From contig NZ_LT821240.1 of NCBI RefSeq assembly GCF_900169525.1, positions 1,127,684 through 1,191,683 of the forward strand: a stretch of 64,000 nt of DNA, written 5' to 3'. Both the position numbers and the translations under genes were made by a program. Numbering within the stretch: the stretch's first letter is position 1; every line of letters starts with the position of its first letter. Positions 18,944 through 27,754 of the stretch are shown here, one piece after another. Source of the DNA: Corynebacterium pacaense. GTDB lineage: Bacteria > Actinomycetota > Actinomycetes > Mycobacteriales > Mycobacteriaceae. The notes beneath the pieces are model-generated. The model saw only the letters and a list, made by a program, of their open reading frames with translations, was not told where the DNA came from and did no database searches.

Positions 18944-19315
18944 TCAGGCCGTCATCGCCTCGTCGTGGTGCGTCCGCGACTCCAGCACGGTTGCCATATT
19001 GTCCTTTGCCCACATCTCCAGAGCCTTCAGCGGCTCCCGCAGCGACCGCCCCAGTTCCGTGAGTTCATACTCCACCCGTGGCGGAACCTCCGCATAGGCG
19101 GTGCGGGTAACCAAACCGTCACGCTCGAGCCGCCTCAGGGTCAGGGTGAGCATCTTCTGGGACACCCCCTGCACGGACCTGGAGATCCCGGAGAAGCGCC
19201 GTGGCCCGTCGGCCAGGGAACCGATCACCAGCACGGTCCACCGGTCACCGATGCGATCCAGCAGCTGCCGTGTCGGGCACTCCCTGACATAGGGATCCCA
19301 TTCCGGTTGATCCAT
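18944..19315 (-). CDS. HxlR-family transcriptional regulator
   Basis: 123-residue winged-helix protein of the HxlR/YodB type. It contains CPTRQLLDRIGDRWTVLVIG (the family's conserved N-terminal Cys and the RIGDRW motif), RRFSGISRSVQGVSQKMLT and LRRLERDGLVTR, then YELTELGRSL. The Cys may sense electrophiles or oxidants, as in YodB and QorR. Start is ATG 19315 with a strong AGGAGG upstream. Transcribed divergently from an NAD(P)-binding oxidoreductase, the usual arrangement in which an HxlR protein represses itself and its neighbour. Confidence 0.88.
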   Translation of the reverse strand: MDQPEWDPYVRECPTRQLLDRIGDRWTVLVIGSLADGPRRFSGISRSVQGVSQKMLTLTLRRLERDGLVTRTAYAEVPPRVEYELTELGRSLREPLKALEMWAKDNMATVLESRTHHDEAMTA

Positions 19316-19334
19316 GACTGCCTCCTGAAGATTA

Positions 19335-19367
19335 CACTTTACATAGGAGACTAACTCTCTTAAAGTG
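19335..19367. promoter_or_regulatory. Candidate HxlR operator between divergent genes
   Basis: CACTTTA (19335-19341) and TAAAGTG (19361-19367) form a perfect 7-bp inverted repeat around an AGGAGActaacTCTCT core with a further short symmetry. The site covers the divergent promoters of the HxlR gene and the oxidoreductase gene. On the minus strand TATGTA overlaps the left arm as a plausible -10. Operator role is inferred from position and symmetry only. Confidence 0.45.
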
Positions 19368-19425
19368 ACTATTGCAAGCGCGGGAAGCACCGCTTCCGGC
19401 ACAGTGGATTGATCAAGGAGAAGAA

Positions 19426-20076
19426 ATGACACAGCTCACCGTCCTCGGCGGAACCGGTTACGCAGGGGCGAACATCGTTGCCGCAGCAGCGGAAAGGGGC
19501 CTCAAGGTGGTCTCCTACAGCAGGAAACTGCCCGACACCCGGATCGAGGGAGTGGAGTACCGCACCGGAGAGGTCTCCGATGACTCCGTCCTGCGCGACG
19601 CATTCAAAGACAGCGACGTGGTCGTCTCTGCACTCTCCCCCCGCGGGGAGCTCGAGGAGCCCGGCAGGTTCCGCGCAGTGATGAGGAAGGAGGCGGAGAT
19701 CGCCGCCGCCGAGGGCGTGCGCCTCGGGGTCATCGGCGGAGCCGGCTCACTGCTGGTCGCGGAGGGTGGCCCGCGGGTCTATGAAACCGAGGGTTTCCCG
19801 GAGGCGATCAAGCCGGAGGCCACCATCCTCACCGAGGTCCTCGAGGACCTCAGGGCCAGCGATGAGGCACTCGACTGGTTCCTCGTCAGCCCCGCCGGCG
19901 GCTTCGGTGCCGGCAACCCGGGAACCGCGACCGGAACCTACCGCGTCGGCGGCGACATCCTGCTTGTCGACGCCCGGGGGGAGTCCAACCTCTCCGGCGC
20001 CGACCTCGGCCTCGCCGTGGTCGACGAGATTGAAAAGCCCGCCCACCACCGCACCCGTTTCACGGTGGCCTACTAG
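19426..20076 (+). CDS. NAD(P)-dependent epimerase/NmrA-type reductase (SDR superfamily)
   Basis: 216 residues, atypical short-chain dehydrogenase with a Rossmann nucleotide motif GGTGYAGANI at residues 8-17 and an NAD(P)-binding-like fold (DVVVSALSP; LGVIGGAGSLLV). No classical Tyr-x-x-x-Lys pair is obvious, as in NmrA/flavin-reductase-like members. AAGGAG sits well before ATG 19426. Divergent from the HxlR regulator gene, so likely induced by whatever that regulator senses, for example quinones or aldehydes. Its last codon overlaps the convergent lipoprotein gene by four bases. The substrate cannot be inferred. Confidence 0.82.
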   Translation: MTQLTVLGGTGYAGANIVAAAAERGLKVVSYSRKLPDTRIEGVEYRTGEVSDDSVLRDAFKDSDVVVSALSPRGELEEPGRFRAVMRKEAEIAAAEGVRLGVIGGAGSLLVAEGGPRVYETEGFPEAIKPEATILTEVLEDLRASDEALDWFLVSPAGGFGAGNPGTATGTYRVGGDILLVDARGESNLSGADLGLAVVDEIEKPAHHRTRFTVAY

Positions 20077-21218
20077 TTACCGGTGGCGGTATCGGCGAAG
20101 CAGGTCCTGATCGCGTCCTCGCCCGGTCGGGCGACAAAGGACTTGGGAAGCTGCGTGTCCGGATCGGGGTTCGGGGTGTCCTCGTACTTGTCCAGCATCC
20201 AGTAGTAGACCCCCTCCATCTCCGCCTGTCTGGCCGCGCTGCACACACCGAGGAACCAGTTCGCCTGAACCTGGGAGTTGAAGCGTTCCGGTTCGGGAAC
20301 ATCACCCCAGTACGAGGGGCGGGCGTAGGCACCATCGAGTGCCGCGATCCCGACCTCCTGCACCGTTGTCCGCTTCCTGAGCGCCTCCGGCTGCTCGGTG
20401 AGCAGGGCGAGGAGCTTGTCGGTGACCTGCGCGGAGGTGCTGTCATCGGCAAGATCGGTGTCCGGGTAGAAATCCAGCCCCAACTGGTCAAAGGGGACAT
20501 CGGAGGTCCCGGAATCCCAGTTCCGGCTGTAGCTCAGAATTCCGTGGTAGCCCGCATCCGTGATCGCCGCGCGGAGGGCCGACCAGTTGTCGCTGTACCC
20601 CTCGAGTGAATTCAGCTCCACGCCGATGACGTACTCGTCCACCCCGTACTGTTCCAACAGCGGAACATAGTCGAGCAGCAGAGCCTGATATGACCGGAAC
20701 CAGGCGTCGACGTCCTGCGGCTGAATGGTTCCCCTCCACGCCCCCGGGCTCTCCGCCCCGATGTTCGCCTCATCGATCACCGGTCGCAGCATCACCCGGA
20801 ATCCGCGCTCCGACGCCGCCTCCAGCAGCACCCCCAGTTCCTCCACCGACGGTGTCTCCGCCGAATCGGCATACACGGTCGAGGGGTAGGCGCCGTCAAC
20901 GAAGATGGGCACGGTCACCCCGAGGCTGTTGGCACCGAGGCTCTCGATGTAGTCCAACTGCCTGTCCGCGATGACCCTGGTCTCCGCGGCATTGAAGTGC
21001 TCCGGATTGTGGTGCCAGTACAGCTGTACACCCTGTTGGAACTGGCCCTGACTCCACAGCGCCTGCTTCTCCACGGGTGCCCGGGACGAGGAGGTCTGCC
21101 CGCCGACGGGACTCCCGGAATCCGATGGGGGTGTCTGTGCGCAGGCGGCGAGTCCGCAGAGCAGGACCACCGGGCCGATGGCCGCACCGATCCTGTGAAG
21201 CGGCGTTCCAGTCATCAT
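20073..21218 (-). CDS. Secreted lipoprotein with glycoside-hydrolase-like TIM barrel (GH113-like)
   Basis: 381 residues. Signal peptide with lipobox LAAC, Cys at 26, then a Ser/Pro linker and a barrel-like domain: GVQLYWHHN near the start, NSLGVTVPIF, RVMLRPVIDEAN, YVIGVELNSLEGY and TTVQEVGI. Glu 201 (in GVELN) and Glu 288 (in QEVG) stand where GH113-type beta-mannanases carry acid/base and nucleophile. I infer a surface glycosidase or transglycosylase acting on the product of the neighbouring glycosyltransferases. It is the last gene of the three-gene operon, 47 nt after the GT2 gene. The family assignment is by fold pattern and could be a neighbouring TIM-barrel family. Confidence 0.65.
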   Translation of the reverse strand: MMTGTPLHRIGAAIGPVVLLCGLAACAQTPPSDSGSPVGGQTSSSRAPVEKQALWSQGQFQQGVQLYWHHNPEHFNAAETRVIADRQLDYIESLGANSLGVTVPIFVDGAYPSTVYADSAETPSVEELGVLLEAASERGFRVMLRPVIDEANIGAESPGAWRGTIQPQDVDAWFRSYQALLLDYVPLLEQYGVDEYVIGVELNSLEGYSDNWSALRAAITDAGYHGILSYSRNWDSGTSDVPFDQLGLDFYPDTDLADDSTSAQVTDKLLALLTEQPEALRKRTTVQEVGIAALDGAYARPSYWGDVPEPERFNSQVQANWFLGVCSAARQAEMEGVYYWMLDKYEDTPNPDPDTQLPKSFVARPGEDAIRTCFADTATGN

Positions 21219-21265
21219 TTCCTTAAAAACCTTTCAACAGAGTTCGGTCGCCTGGTGCCACCTGA

Positions 21266-22735
21266 TCAGGAGGCGAGCTGGTTCTTCTCGAGGATGCCGA
21301 TCCGGGGCGAATGCTGGGATGCGAGCGGAAGCAGCCGCTTCCACAGGGGCACGTAGACAACGCCGTGCGCCGTCTTGTTCCAGGTCGGCCTCCACGAGGG
21401 AAAGACGAGCTCAAGCAGCGAGGTGTACGCCGCCGTTGACAGGGTCATCCACCAGAACAGTGAGAACGCCAGATACTTCACGCTGGAGAAGATCCCCCGG
21501 TGCAGGGCGGCGACCAGTGACATGTACAGCATGAGCAGATTTCCCACGACCATGAGCAGCAGACCCGTATAGAACAGTGGCAGGGGGAACAGGGCGATGA
21601 TGAACTGGGGTTTCGCGATGAAGTAGGTGATCGTCATCGCCCAAAAGACGGGAGCCAGAAGCAGTGACAGGAAGGTTCCGCCGACCGTGAGAAGGAAGCA
21701 GCTGTACTTTAGCCACCCCATGCGCCCGGCATCCCGGATCGGGTGCTTCAACAGCGCCAATGAGGTCTGGGCGTAGCCCTTGATCCACCGTGTGCGCTGA
21801 TTGAATGCCGCACCGACCGTCACCGGCGCCTCCTCATCGGTCCAGCTGTCGAACATGACGGTCTTGAGGCCACGTGAGGCGATGGCGGCACCCAGGTCAG
21901 CATCCTCGGTGACGTTGTAGGGATCCCAAGCGGGTATCCCAAGTGCATCGGGCATGTCCTCCTCGGAGAAGGCCAGCTCCTTGAGCACCGCCATGGGAAA
22001 GTGGTTGCTGGTTCCGCCGAGGGGCAGAACGAGTCCCATCTTCGCCAGCCCCGCCATGATGAACTCGAAATGGACAATGTACTCATTGCCGAGGAACCTG
22101 CTCACCCACGTCGTATCCTGGTTCTCGAACACCAGCCGGGCCCGGACACAGCCGATGGGTTCATTCGAGGACCGGATTGCCGATACGGCCTTGCGGAGCT
22201 GTTGCGGATCCGGCCGGTCCTCGGCGTCAAAGATCACGACCATCTCACCGGTGGCCTTCTCCAGGGCATAGTTGCAGGCCTTTGGCTTTCCATAGGGCTT
22301 CATCCGGGGGACGATCACGATTTCGAAGTACTCCGGGAGATTCGCCGCGCGGGCCGCCTCGATGGTCTCGGGATCGTTCTCCTCAAGGATGAGCAGGCAC
22401 TGCAGTCTGTCCTTCGGATAGTCCATGCTGCTCATCGACTCCACGACCAGGGGGATCATGTTGGCCTCACGGTACATAGGATGCAGGGTCGTGTACCTGG
22501 GCAGTGAGTCCTCGGGCACCTCCCTCACACTGGGAAACGAGTAGTCCCGGGAGCGCAGCGCCGCGGTGACCTTCAAACCGACGAAGAGCAGCTGGAAGAC
22601 CATGAACAGGACCATGATCCCGAGTGCGACGGCTCTGGGCGTGAACACCAGGCCCACCGCGGTGAGTGCGGCGACCACCGTGAGGATGATCTTCTGGCGT
22701 CTATCCAACGTCTGCCTGGCGGATGTGCGTTTCAC
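21266..22735 (-). CDS. Membrane-embedded processive glycosyltransferase family 2 (polysaccharide-synthase-like)
   Basis: 489 residues. Two N-terminal transmembrane helices (about 17-60), a cytosolic GT-A domain and at least four C-terminal helices (about 335-440), as in BcsA/hyaluronan-synthase-like enzymes. Motifs: DAED at 170-173, GGTSNHF at 240-246, TEDADLG at 276-282 and QRTRW at 313-317, the processive-synthase signature. It probably polymerises a sugar nucleotide and extrudes the chain. The ATG overlaps the stop of the upstream membrane-protein gene (ATGA). No PilZ domain is present, so there is no sign of c-di-GMP control. Donor sugar and polymer are unknown. Confidence 0.85.
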   Translation of the reverse strand: MKRTSARQTLDRRQKIILTVVAALTAVGLVFTPRAVALGIMVLFMVFQLLFVGLKVTAALRSRDYSFPSVREVPEDSLPRYTTLHPMYREANMIPLVVESMSSMDYPKDRLQCLLILEENDPETIEAARAANLPEYFEIVIVPRMKPYGKPKACNYALEKATGEMVVIFDAEDRPDPQQLRKAVSAIRSSNEPIGCVRARLVFENQDTTWVSRFLGNEYIVHFEFIMAGLAKMGLVLPLGGTSNHFPMAVLKELAFSEEDMPDALGIPAWDPYNVTEDADLGAAIASRGLKTVMFDSWTDEEAPVTVGAAFNQRTRWIKGYAQTSLALLKHPIRDAGRMGWLKYSCFLLTVGGTFLSLLLAPVFWAMTITYFIAKPQFIIALFPLPLFYTGLLLMVVGNLLMLYMSLVAALHRGIFSSVKYLAFSLFWWMTLSTAAYTSLLELVFPSWRPTWNKTAHGVVYVPLWKRLLPLASQHSPRIGILEKNQLAS

Positions 22736-24294
22736 AGCGAGCCCTCTCTTTCATAGATCTCATAGGGCTGCGTGTCATACACTTTCGTCCAACCATCAAG
22801 TGCCGGGCTGCCGCTCAGGCTGCTGGACACGCGATCCGTGCCGTGCGAATCCGTTCGCATCACGATGACGCTGATGTTGTTCGATGTCGGGTCCTCAAGC
22901 GCGGCCTCCCAGTCGGGTGAACCCTCGTAGACGACACGGCTCTGGATGTCGAACACGGCCCGTTCATTCTCGAAGGATTCAATGAGCACCCTTCCCGTGG
23001 TGTTCCGGTCGATCCATTCTGAGGCCAGCTGCTGGCCCTCCTGCGCCTCGATTGAGTTGTGCGCCTCCCTGTTGCCAAGGATCATGTTGGTCGGATCGGA
23101 GACGAAAACGAAAAGCGAGTAGGTGGCCACCGCGGCGATTCCCAGGGTGCCCACGATCTGCCGGAGCAGGTATCTCCTCGGCAGGATGCCGACGAGATAG
23201 CCGCACGCGACGCTGCAGGGAAGCAGCGCGACCAGGGAGAACCGGATGTTGTACAGTTCGCCGTTGAACTCCGGCAGGAACATGGGCTGGCTGTTGCTGT
23301 AGAGGCCGTAGACCAGGAACAGCCCGGGAACCAGCAGGCTCAGGACAGCGACCGATTGGACGGAGCCCTTCTCCCTCGCCGTCAGGAATACAAGTCCGAT
23401 GGCGGAAAGGAGCAGCACCGGGATGGTCAGGGTGTAGCGGAGGCCCAGGGCGTAGGTCTTGATGGACAGGGGCAGATCACCGGTTTGAATCGGTGAGATT
23501 CCGATCATCTGCTCCCTGCTGCTGTACTGCCCGCGAAGCCAGTTGAGAGGGTCATCGAAGATCAGATAGTTCCACAGCATCCATCCGATGATTCCCAGGA
23601 GCGCGATGTAGGAGAACGCGAGCAGCAGCCCCTGGCCCTTCTGGTCCCCCCGAAAGAAGCGGTACCCGTTCCTCGCGCAGGCATAGAAGACCACCCCGAG
23701 CAGGACGATCGTCATCACCCAGCCCTCATAGCGCACCAGCGACATCGCCAGAGTGGAGACCGCCCCGAGCAGGAGATAACGGTACTGGTCGGTCTGCGCC
23801 CAGGCGATCAGACACAGAACCGCGAGCAGCAGCAGCGCGTACATCAGCATCTCGCCCATGGGCGTCGACTGGAGATAGAGGATCTCCGGATTGAGCCCGA
23901 ACACCGCCGCGCCGGTCCAGGCTCCCCAGTGGGACCGCGTCAGCATCCGGACTATTCCGAACACCGCCACCACGCAGATGACGTAGGCCCCCATGCTGAT
24001 CAGACTTCCGGCCAGACCGGTGTAGTACAGGGTACTGCTCCACACCAGGGGGATCATGAGAATGTGCTGGAGCGGAAGCCAGATTCCGCCCAGCTGCCCG
24101 AGACCGGTCGCCTGGCCGACGACGATACGGCGTCCGATCTCGAGGTGGCTGAAGGTATCCTTGTACCCCAGCGTCGATCCCTGCCTGTAGAAAAAGATGA
24201 AGGCAACGACCGAAACGGCAGTGGCGATGAACACCAGAAGCAGGCGCGGATTGAACGGTTGCGCCGCCGTATGTCTCCCCATCATCGAAAGCAC
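22732..24294 (-). CDS. Polytopic membrane glycosyltransferase, GT-C/GT39-like
   Basis: 520 residues with roughly ten hydrophobic helices and a C-terminal extracytoplasmic portion of about 100 residues. The first loop carries GYKDTFSHLEIGRRI followed by WLPLQHILMIPL, the acidic-residue loop typical of polyprenyl-phosphate-sugar-dependent GT-C enzymes (ArnT/PMT-like, Mycobacterium-type mannosyltransferases). It could add sugars from decaprenyl-phosphate donors to a surface glycan or protein. First gene of the operon with the GT2 and the glycosidase-like lipoprotein. Start uncertain: GTG 24294 or ATG 24285; neither has a clear ribosome-binding site. Confidence 0.75.
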   Translation of the reverse strand: MLSMMGRHTAAQPFNPRLLLVFIATAVSVVAFIFFYRQGSTLGYKDTFSHLEIGRRIVVGQATGLGQLGGIWLPLQHILMIPLVWSSTLYYTGLAGSLISMGAYVICVVAVFGIVRMLTRSHWGAWTGAAVFGLNPEILYLQSTPMGEMLMYALLLLAVLCLIAWAQTDQYRYLLLGAVSTLAMSLVRYEGWVMTIVLLGVVFYACARNGYRFFRGDQKGQGLLLAFSYIALLGIIGWMLWNYLIFDDPLNWLRGQYSSREQMIGISPIQTGDLPLSIKTYALGLRYTLTIPVLLLSAIGLVFLTAREKGSVQSVAVLSLLVPGLFLVYGLYSNSQPMFLPEFNGELYNIRFSLVALLPCSVACGYLVGILPRRYLLRQIVGTLGIAAVATYSLFVFVSDPTNMILGNREAHNSIEAQEGQQLASEWIDRNTTGRVLIESFENERAVFDIQSRVVYEGSPDWEAALEDPTSNNISVIVMRTDSHGTDRVSSSLSGSPALDGWTKVYDTQPYEIYEREGSL

Positions 24295-24458
24295 TGGGTC
24301 TCAGGATGCATTTCACTCGGGCCGGGGCCCGGAAAAATAGCAGAGTATCTACGCTTCACAGATTCTATTTATAGCACCACTGCGAATATCATAGGACATC
24401 CGCTAAGGTTAACCGGGGCCATGCTGCGCCAGGTGACGTGAAATGATCGTGAAATGCG

Positions 24459-24497
24459 AAAAAACTGCGGGCTGTATCGCTGTTGAGCCCGCAGTTT
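24459..24497 (-). terminator. Intrinsic terminator of tRNA-Leu
   Basis: On the minus strand, ACTGCGGGCT (complement of 24486-24495) pairs perfectly with AGCCCGCAGT (complement of 24464-24473) around a 12-nt loop and is followed by six T residues (24459-24464 as A on the plus strand). It lies just downstream of the tRNA's CCA end. Confidence 0.85.
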
Positions 24498-24500
24498 CCA

Positions 24501-24586
<86 letters not shown>

Positions 24587-24715
24587 GGTGCTGTCCGCAG
24601 ATCCCTGGATCCCCGTCGCAGCGCACTTGATCATACAGAGGTGATCTTCAAGTTCCGAATTCCCTCGGCCCAAGGGGATTCGCTTGTCCGGGGAACCGGA
24701 GTATCCTTGATACCT

Positions 24716-25195
24716 GTGAGTGAGCAAGCGGGTCCTGCGGTTGAGAAGAAGAAGGCGAAGAAGAAGGTCAAACTCCTTCACGTTATCTTCCTCGCGATCT
24801 GCTTCGCCGCCGCCTGTGCGCTCGCGTGGTGGCAGTGGAGCCGCTTCCAATCCGGATCGGGCACCTTCCAGAATCTGGGCTACGCCTTCCAGTGGCCACT
24901 GCTCGGCGGCTTTCTCATCTACGCCTACCGCAAGTACCTGCAGTATGAGAATGAGTCCATTGAGCTGGAGAATCTCGAGGCCGAGCTGGCCGAGCATCCG
25001 GATGCACCGAAGCTGGCACGGCCGCACCATGAGGATGGGGGCGGGGTGACGCTGTCCAACCGGCCGAGTCTTGTCACCAACGATGATGAGGTCACCGAGA
25101 TCGACCGGGCCTTCCTGCCGGAACGCCCCAGCATGGATGTCGACGAGTTCAACAGGATCAACGACCCCTCGCAGCGCAGGCGCAGGCAGTCATAG
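24716..25195 (+). CDS. Conserved small membrane protein (unknown function)
   Basis: 159 residues: Lys-rich N-terminus (KKKAKKKVK, about 11-19), two hydrophobic helices (about 20-39 and 55-70) with WWQWSRFQSGSGTFQNLGY between them, then a charged, acidic-to-polar cytosolic tail. I do not recognise the family beyond an actinobacterial two-TM protein. Start chosen as GTG 24716, because TATCCT ends 8 nt before it, matching the leaderless promoters elsewhere in the window; upstream in-frame starts lack support. It precedes a DUF3817 membrane protein gene on the same strand with a 70-nt gap. Confidence 0.7.
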   Translation: MSEQAGPAVEKKKAKKKVKLLHVIFLAICFAAACALAWWQWSRFQSGSGTFQNLGYAFQWPLLGGFLIYAYRKYLQYENESIELENLEAELAEHPDAPKLARPHHEDGGGVTLSNRPSLVTNDDEVTEIDRAFLPERPSMDVDEFNRINDPSQRRRRQS

Positions 25196-25265
25196 GAACT
25201 ATTCCACCCCGTGATCCGACCTACTATTCCGAAGCTATGTTCACAACCCTAAGGAAACCCTCACC

Positions 25266-25634
25266 GTGACCACTCAGACCCCGGCCACCCCGATCCATCC
25301 GGAACGCAAAAAGAGAGTCCGCACCGCCCTCACCGCATTCTCCATTGCAGCGTGGGTCACCGGTGTCTTCCTGCTCGTCCTGGTGGCACGCATGATCCTC
25401 GAGTACGGCTTCCATGTGGAGCTGCCCGCCTGGGCCACCTTCATCGCCATCTTCCACGGCTGGGCGTACATCATCTACCTGCTGCTCACGCTGAATCTGG
25501 GACTGAAAGCCAGGTGGGAGCCCACGAAGTGGCTGACCACCGCAATCGCCGGCGTCGTCCCCTTCCTCTCCTTCTTTGTCGAGCACAATCGCCGCAAAGA
25601 GGTCACCAGAGCCTTCCAGCTGGATCAGCCCTGA
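25266..25634 (+). CDS. DUF3817-family membrane protein
   Basis: 122 residues with three hydrophobic helices (about 22-42, 56-78, 90-108). The DUF3817 pattern is visible: VTGVFLLVLVARMILEYG, HGWAYIIYLLLTLNL and PFLSFFVEH. Function unknown; such proteins are common in actinobacteria and are often found near MarR or metabolic genes. GTG start at 25266 with AAGGA upstream. The end overlaps the convergent rdgB gene by ten bases. Confidence 0.85.
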   Translation: MTTQTPATPIHPERKKRVRTALTAFSIAAWVTGVFLLVLVARMILEYGFHVELPAWATFIAIFHGWAYIIYLLLTLNLGLKARWEPTKWLTTAIAGVVPFLSFFVEHNRRKEVTRAFQLDQP

Positions 25635-26242
25635 GCTGCTGCATCCGCGATACGCGGCACGAGCGCACTCAGTGCCTTGCCGCGGTGTGACAGCGCATCC
25701 TTCTCCTCCGGGCTGAGCTCAGCGGCGCTTCGCCCTCCGGTGGTCTCCTCATCGGGCAGGAAGAGGGGATCGTATCCGAACCCGCCCAGTCCCCTGGGCC
25801 CCCGCAGAAGGTGCCCCTCCCAGCGGCCCTCCTCAACAAACTCGCGGCCGTCGGGGAGGACGAGTGCGCACACGGAGACGAAGGCCGCTCCGCGGCGCTT
25901 TTCCGGTACATCACCCATCTGTGCGAGCAGGAGTTCGTTGTTGGCCTCATCGTCGCCGTGACCTCCCGACCAGCGCGCCGACAGCACACCCGGCATACCG
26001 TTGAGCTCTGCGACCTCGAGCCCGGAGTCATCGGCGATGGTGGCAAGTCCGGAGTTCGCGACGCCGGCGCGGGCCTTGATCAGCGCGTTGTCGGCGAAGG
26101 TCCGCCCGTCCTCCACCGGTTCCGCATAGGACGGAACCTCGGACAGGGGAAGAAGTTCCACCCCTGAGATTCCCGCCTGATCGAGGATGCGCTGCAGTTC
26201 CCTGAGCTTCTTCGCGTTGTTGGACGCAACCAGAATTTTCAT
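25625..26242 (-). CDS. rdgB: Non-canonical purine NTP pyrophosphatase (XTP/dITP), RdgB/Ham1 family
   Basis: 205 residues. Hydrolyses dITP, XTP and ITP to monophosphates and so keeps deaminated purines out of nucleic acids. Family motifs: [14 protein letters not shown] at the N-terminus (SNNAKK nucleotide/phosphate loop), ADDSGLEV with the catalytic acidic residues, [18 protein letters not shown] and SHRGKAL. Full length. Its ATG overlaps the stop of rph (ATGA), the common rph-rdgB coupling, so both belong to one transcript. Confidence 0.95.
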   Translation of the reverse strand: MKILVASNNAKKLRELQRILDQAGISGVELLPLSEVPSYAEPVEDGRTFADNALIKARAGVANSGLATIADDSGLEVAELNGMPGVLSARWSGGHGDDEANNELLLAQMGDVPEKRRGAAFVSVCALVLPDGREFVEEGRWEGHLLRGPRGLGGFGYDPLFLPDEETTGGRSAAELSPEEKDALSHRGKALSALVPRIADAAAQG

Positions 26243-26979
26243 CGGATCCCCAGTGCCGCCTTCTGTGCCTGGATCAGCTCGAGGCAGCCCTTCTCGGCGT
26301 AGTCGAGCATCTGGTTGAGCTGGGCGCGGTCGAAGGTGGTGTGTTCGCCGGTGCCCTGGATCTCCACGAAGCGGCCGTTCTCGGTCATGACCACGTTCAT
26401 GTCCACGTCGGCGCGTGAGTCCTCCTCGTACGGCAGGTCGAGGCAGGCATGGGCGTCGACAAGCCCGACCGAGACCGCCGCCACCGGCGGCAGCAGCGGA
26501 TCCCCGGGGACCACACCCTGCTTCTGCAGGTGGGCGATCGCATCGGCGAGCGCGACGTAGGCGCCGGTGATCGATGCGGTGCGAGTGCCTCCGTCAGCCT
26601 GGAGAACATCGCAGTCGATGGCGATGGTGTTCTCACCGAGCTGCGACAGGTCGACCGCGGCGCGCAGGGAGCGCCCGATCAGCCGGGAGATCTCGTGGGT
26701 GCGGCCCTTGACCTTGCCCGCCATCGACTCGCGACGGTTGCGCTCCGCGGTGGCCGCGGGAAGCATGGCGTATTCCGCGGTCAGCCACCCCTCACCGGAG
26801 TCGCGCTTGAAGCGTGGCACGCCCAGCTCGACCGAGGCGGTGCACATCACCCGGGTTTTCCCGAATTCAATGAGCACGCTGCCCGCGGGATTGCTGGTGA
26901 ATCCCCTGGTGATCTTGACCGCGCGCATCTGATCCGTGGCGCGGCCGTCCGCGCGGGTGAACTGAGAAGTTGAAGTCAT
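26239..26979 (-). CDS. rph: Ribonuclease PH
   Basis: 246 residues. Phosphorolytic 3'-5' exoribonuclease that trims tRNA precursors and forms the usual hexameric ring. Family segments: [85 protein letters not shown]. Start ATG 26979 was chosen over an upstream ATG at 27084 because the RNase PH domain begins within ten residues of it. TACCCT ends exactly 7 nt before this ATG, suggesting a leaderless transcript. Forms an operon with rdgB. Confidence 0.95.
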   Translation of the reverse strand: MTSTSQFTRADGRATDQMRAVKITRGFTSNPAGSVLIEFGKTRVMCTASVELGVPRFKRDSGEGWLTAEYAMLPAATAERNRRESMAGKVKGRTHEISRLIGRSLRAAVDLSQLGENTIAIDCDVLQADGGTRTASITGAYVALADAIAHLQKQGVVPGDPLLPPVAAVSVGLVDAHACLDLPYEEDSRADVDMNVVMTENGRFVEIQGTGEHTTFDRAQLNQMLDYAEKGCLELIQAQKAALGIR

Positions 26980-27058
26980 GCTCCACAGGGTACCTGTACG
27001 GTTGCCGGCCCACAGTTCGGGGCGGGCACTGGCGGCGCATCCCCTGATGGAGCTCACC

Positions 27059-27682
27059 TCACCACGGCGAGTATCCGATCTCATCGGGTGCGCAGATCGG
27101 AATCATGGACAGGAACTCCTCCGAGGCGCCCCTGTTACGCAGCTCGATCCCGTTGTAGCAACCCTCCATCATTCCCCATCTGGTCGTCCCGGCGGGGCGG
27201 GAGACATTCCAGGCCCGGCCATCGAATTCGAAGGCCACGCGCCAATCCGTCTGATTCTGCGCTACCCAGGCGAAGCCGCCGTCGCAGTACCGGACGGAGG
27301 TCCTGACCGAGTCACGCCACTCCCACAGTGCATTATTGAACGCCCGGGGGGAACAGTCACCGCGGCGCGGCTCCGGGGCCGGGGCGGGAGCGGGCGGACC
27401 GGGAATCACGCCGGGCAGGGGGTTTGGAATCAGCCCCTGCTGCACCGCCCACAGGGCTCCTCCCCCGACAGCGGCGATCAGCGCAACCACGACGAGCGCG
27501 TCCCCTGCGGAACTGCCCTGCGCGCCGGTCGGTTCCGGCAGTTCGGATGAATCGGATGAATCGGAGGAATCGGAGGAGAAAGAAGACGGTTCCCCGCCGT
27601 CCAGGGCTGTTGCGGGGGCGGGCTGAATCAGGCCCGCCAGGACGGAGAGGGTCACGGCGAAGCTGAGCAGGGTTCTTTTCAT
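27059..27682 (-). CDS. Exported membrane-anchored protein with Ser/Asp repeat (unknown function)
   Basis: 207 residues. Cleavable-looking signal peptide ([12 protein letters not shown], cut probably after ATA at about 25), a low-complexity stretch with SDS repeated four times, a transmembrane helix (about 60-80), a Pro/Ala linker PAPAPAPEP, and a compact C-terminal domain with four Cys (GDCSP, RYCDG, EGCYNG, PICAPD) and several Trp, likely two disulfides. I do not recognise the domain. The Ser/Asp repeat is encoded by a short GGAATCGGATGA-type tandem array at 27546-27574, likely to vary in copy number. Start ATG 27682. Confidence 0.65.
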   Translation of the reverse strand: MKRTLLSFAVTLSVLAGLIQPAPATALDGGEPSSFSSDSSDSSDSSELPEPTGAQGSSAGDALVVVALIAAVGGGALWAVQQGLIPNPLPGVIPGPPAPAPAPEPRRGDCSPRAFNNALWEWRDSVRTSVRYCDGGFAWVAQNQTDWRVAFEFDGRAWNVSRPAGTTRWGMMEGCYNGIELRNRGASEEFLSMIPICAPDEIGYSPW

Positions 27683-27754
27683 AAAAACAGCATAAAGGAA
27701 GCTGGCATGCAACTGTCAGGTGAGGGGCTTTCGAGCGATCCCTGAGGGAGTGGG

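Noticed and set aside
24402..24422. DtxR-like GGTTAACC motif upstream of the polysaccharide operon
   Set aside because: Only about half of the 19 positions match, and no iron-related gene is near.
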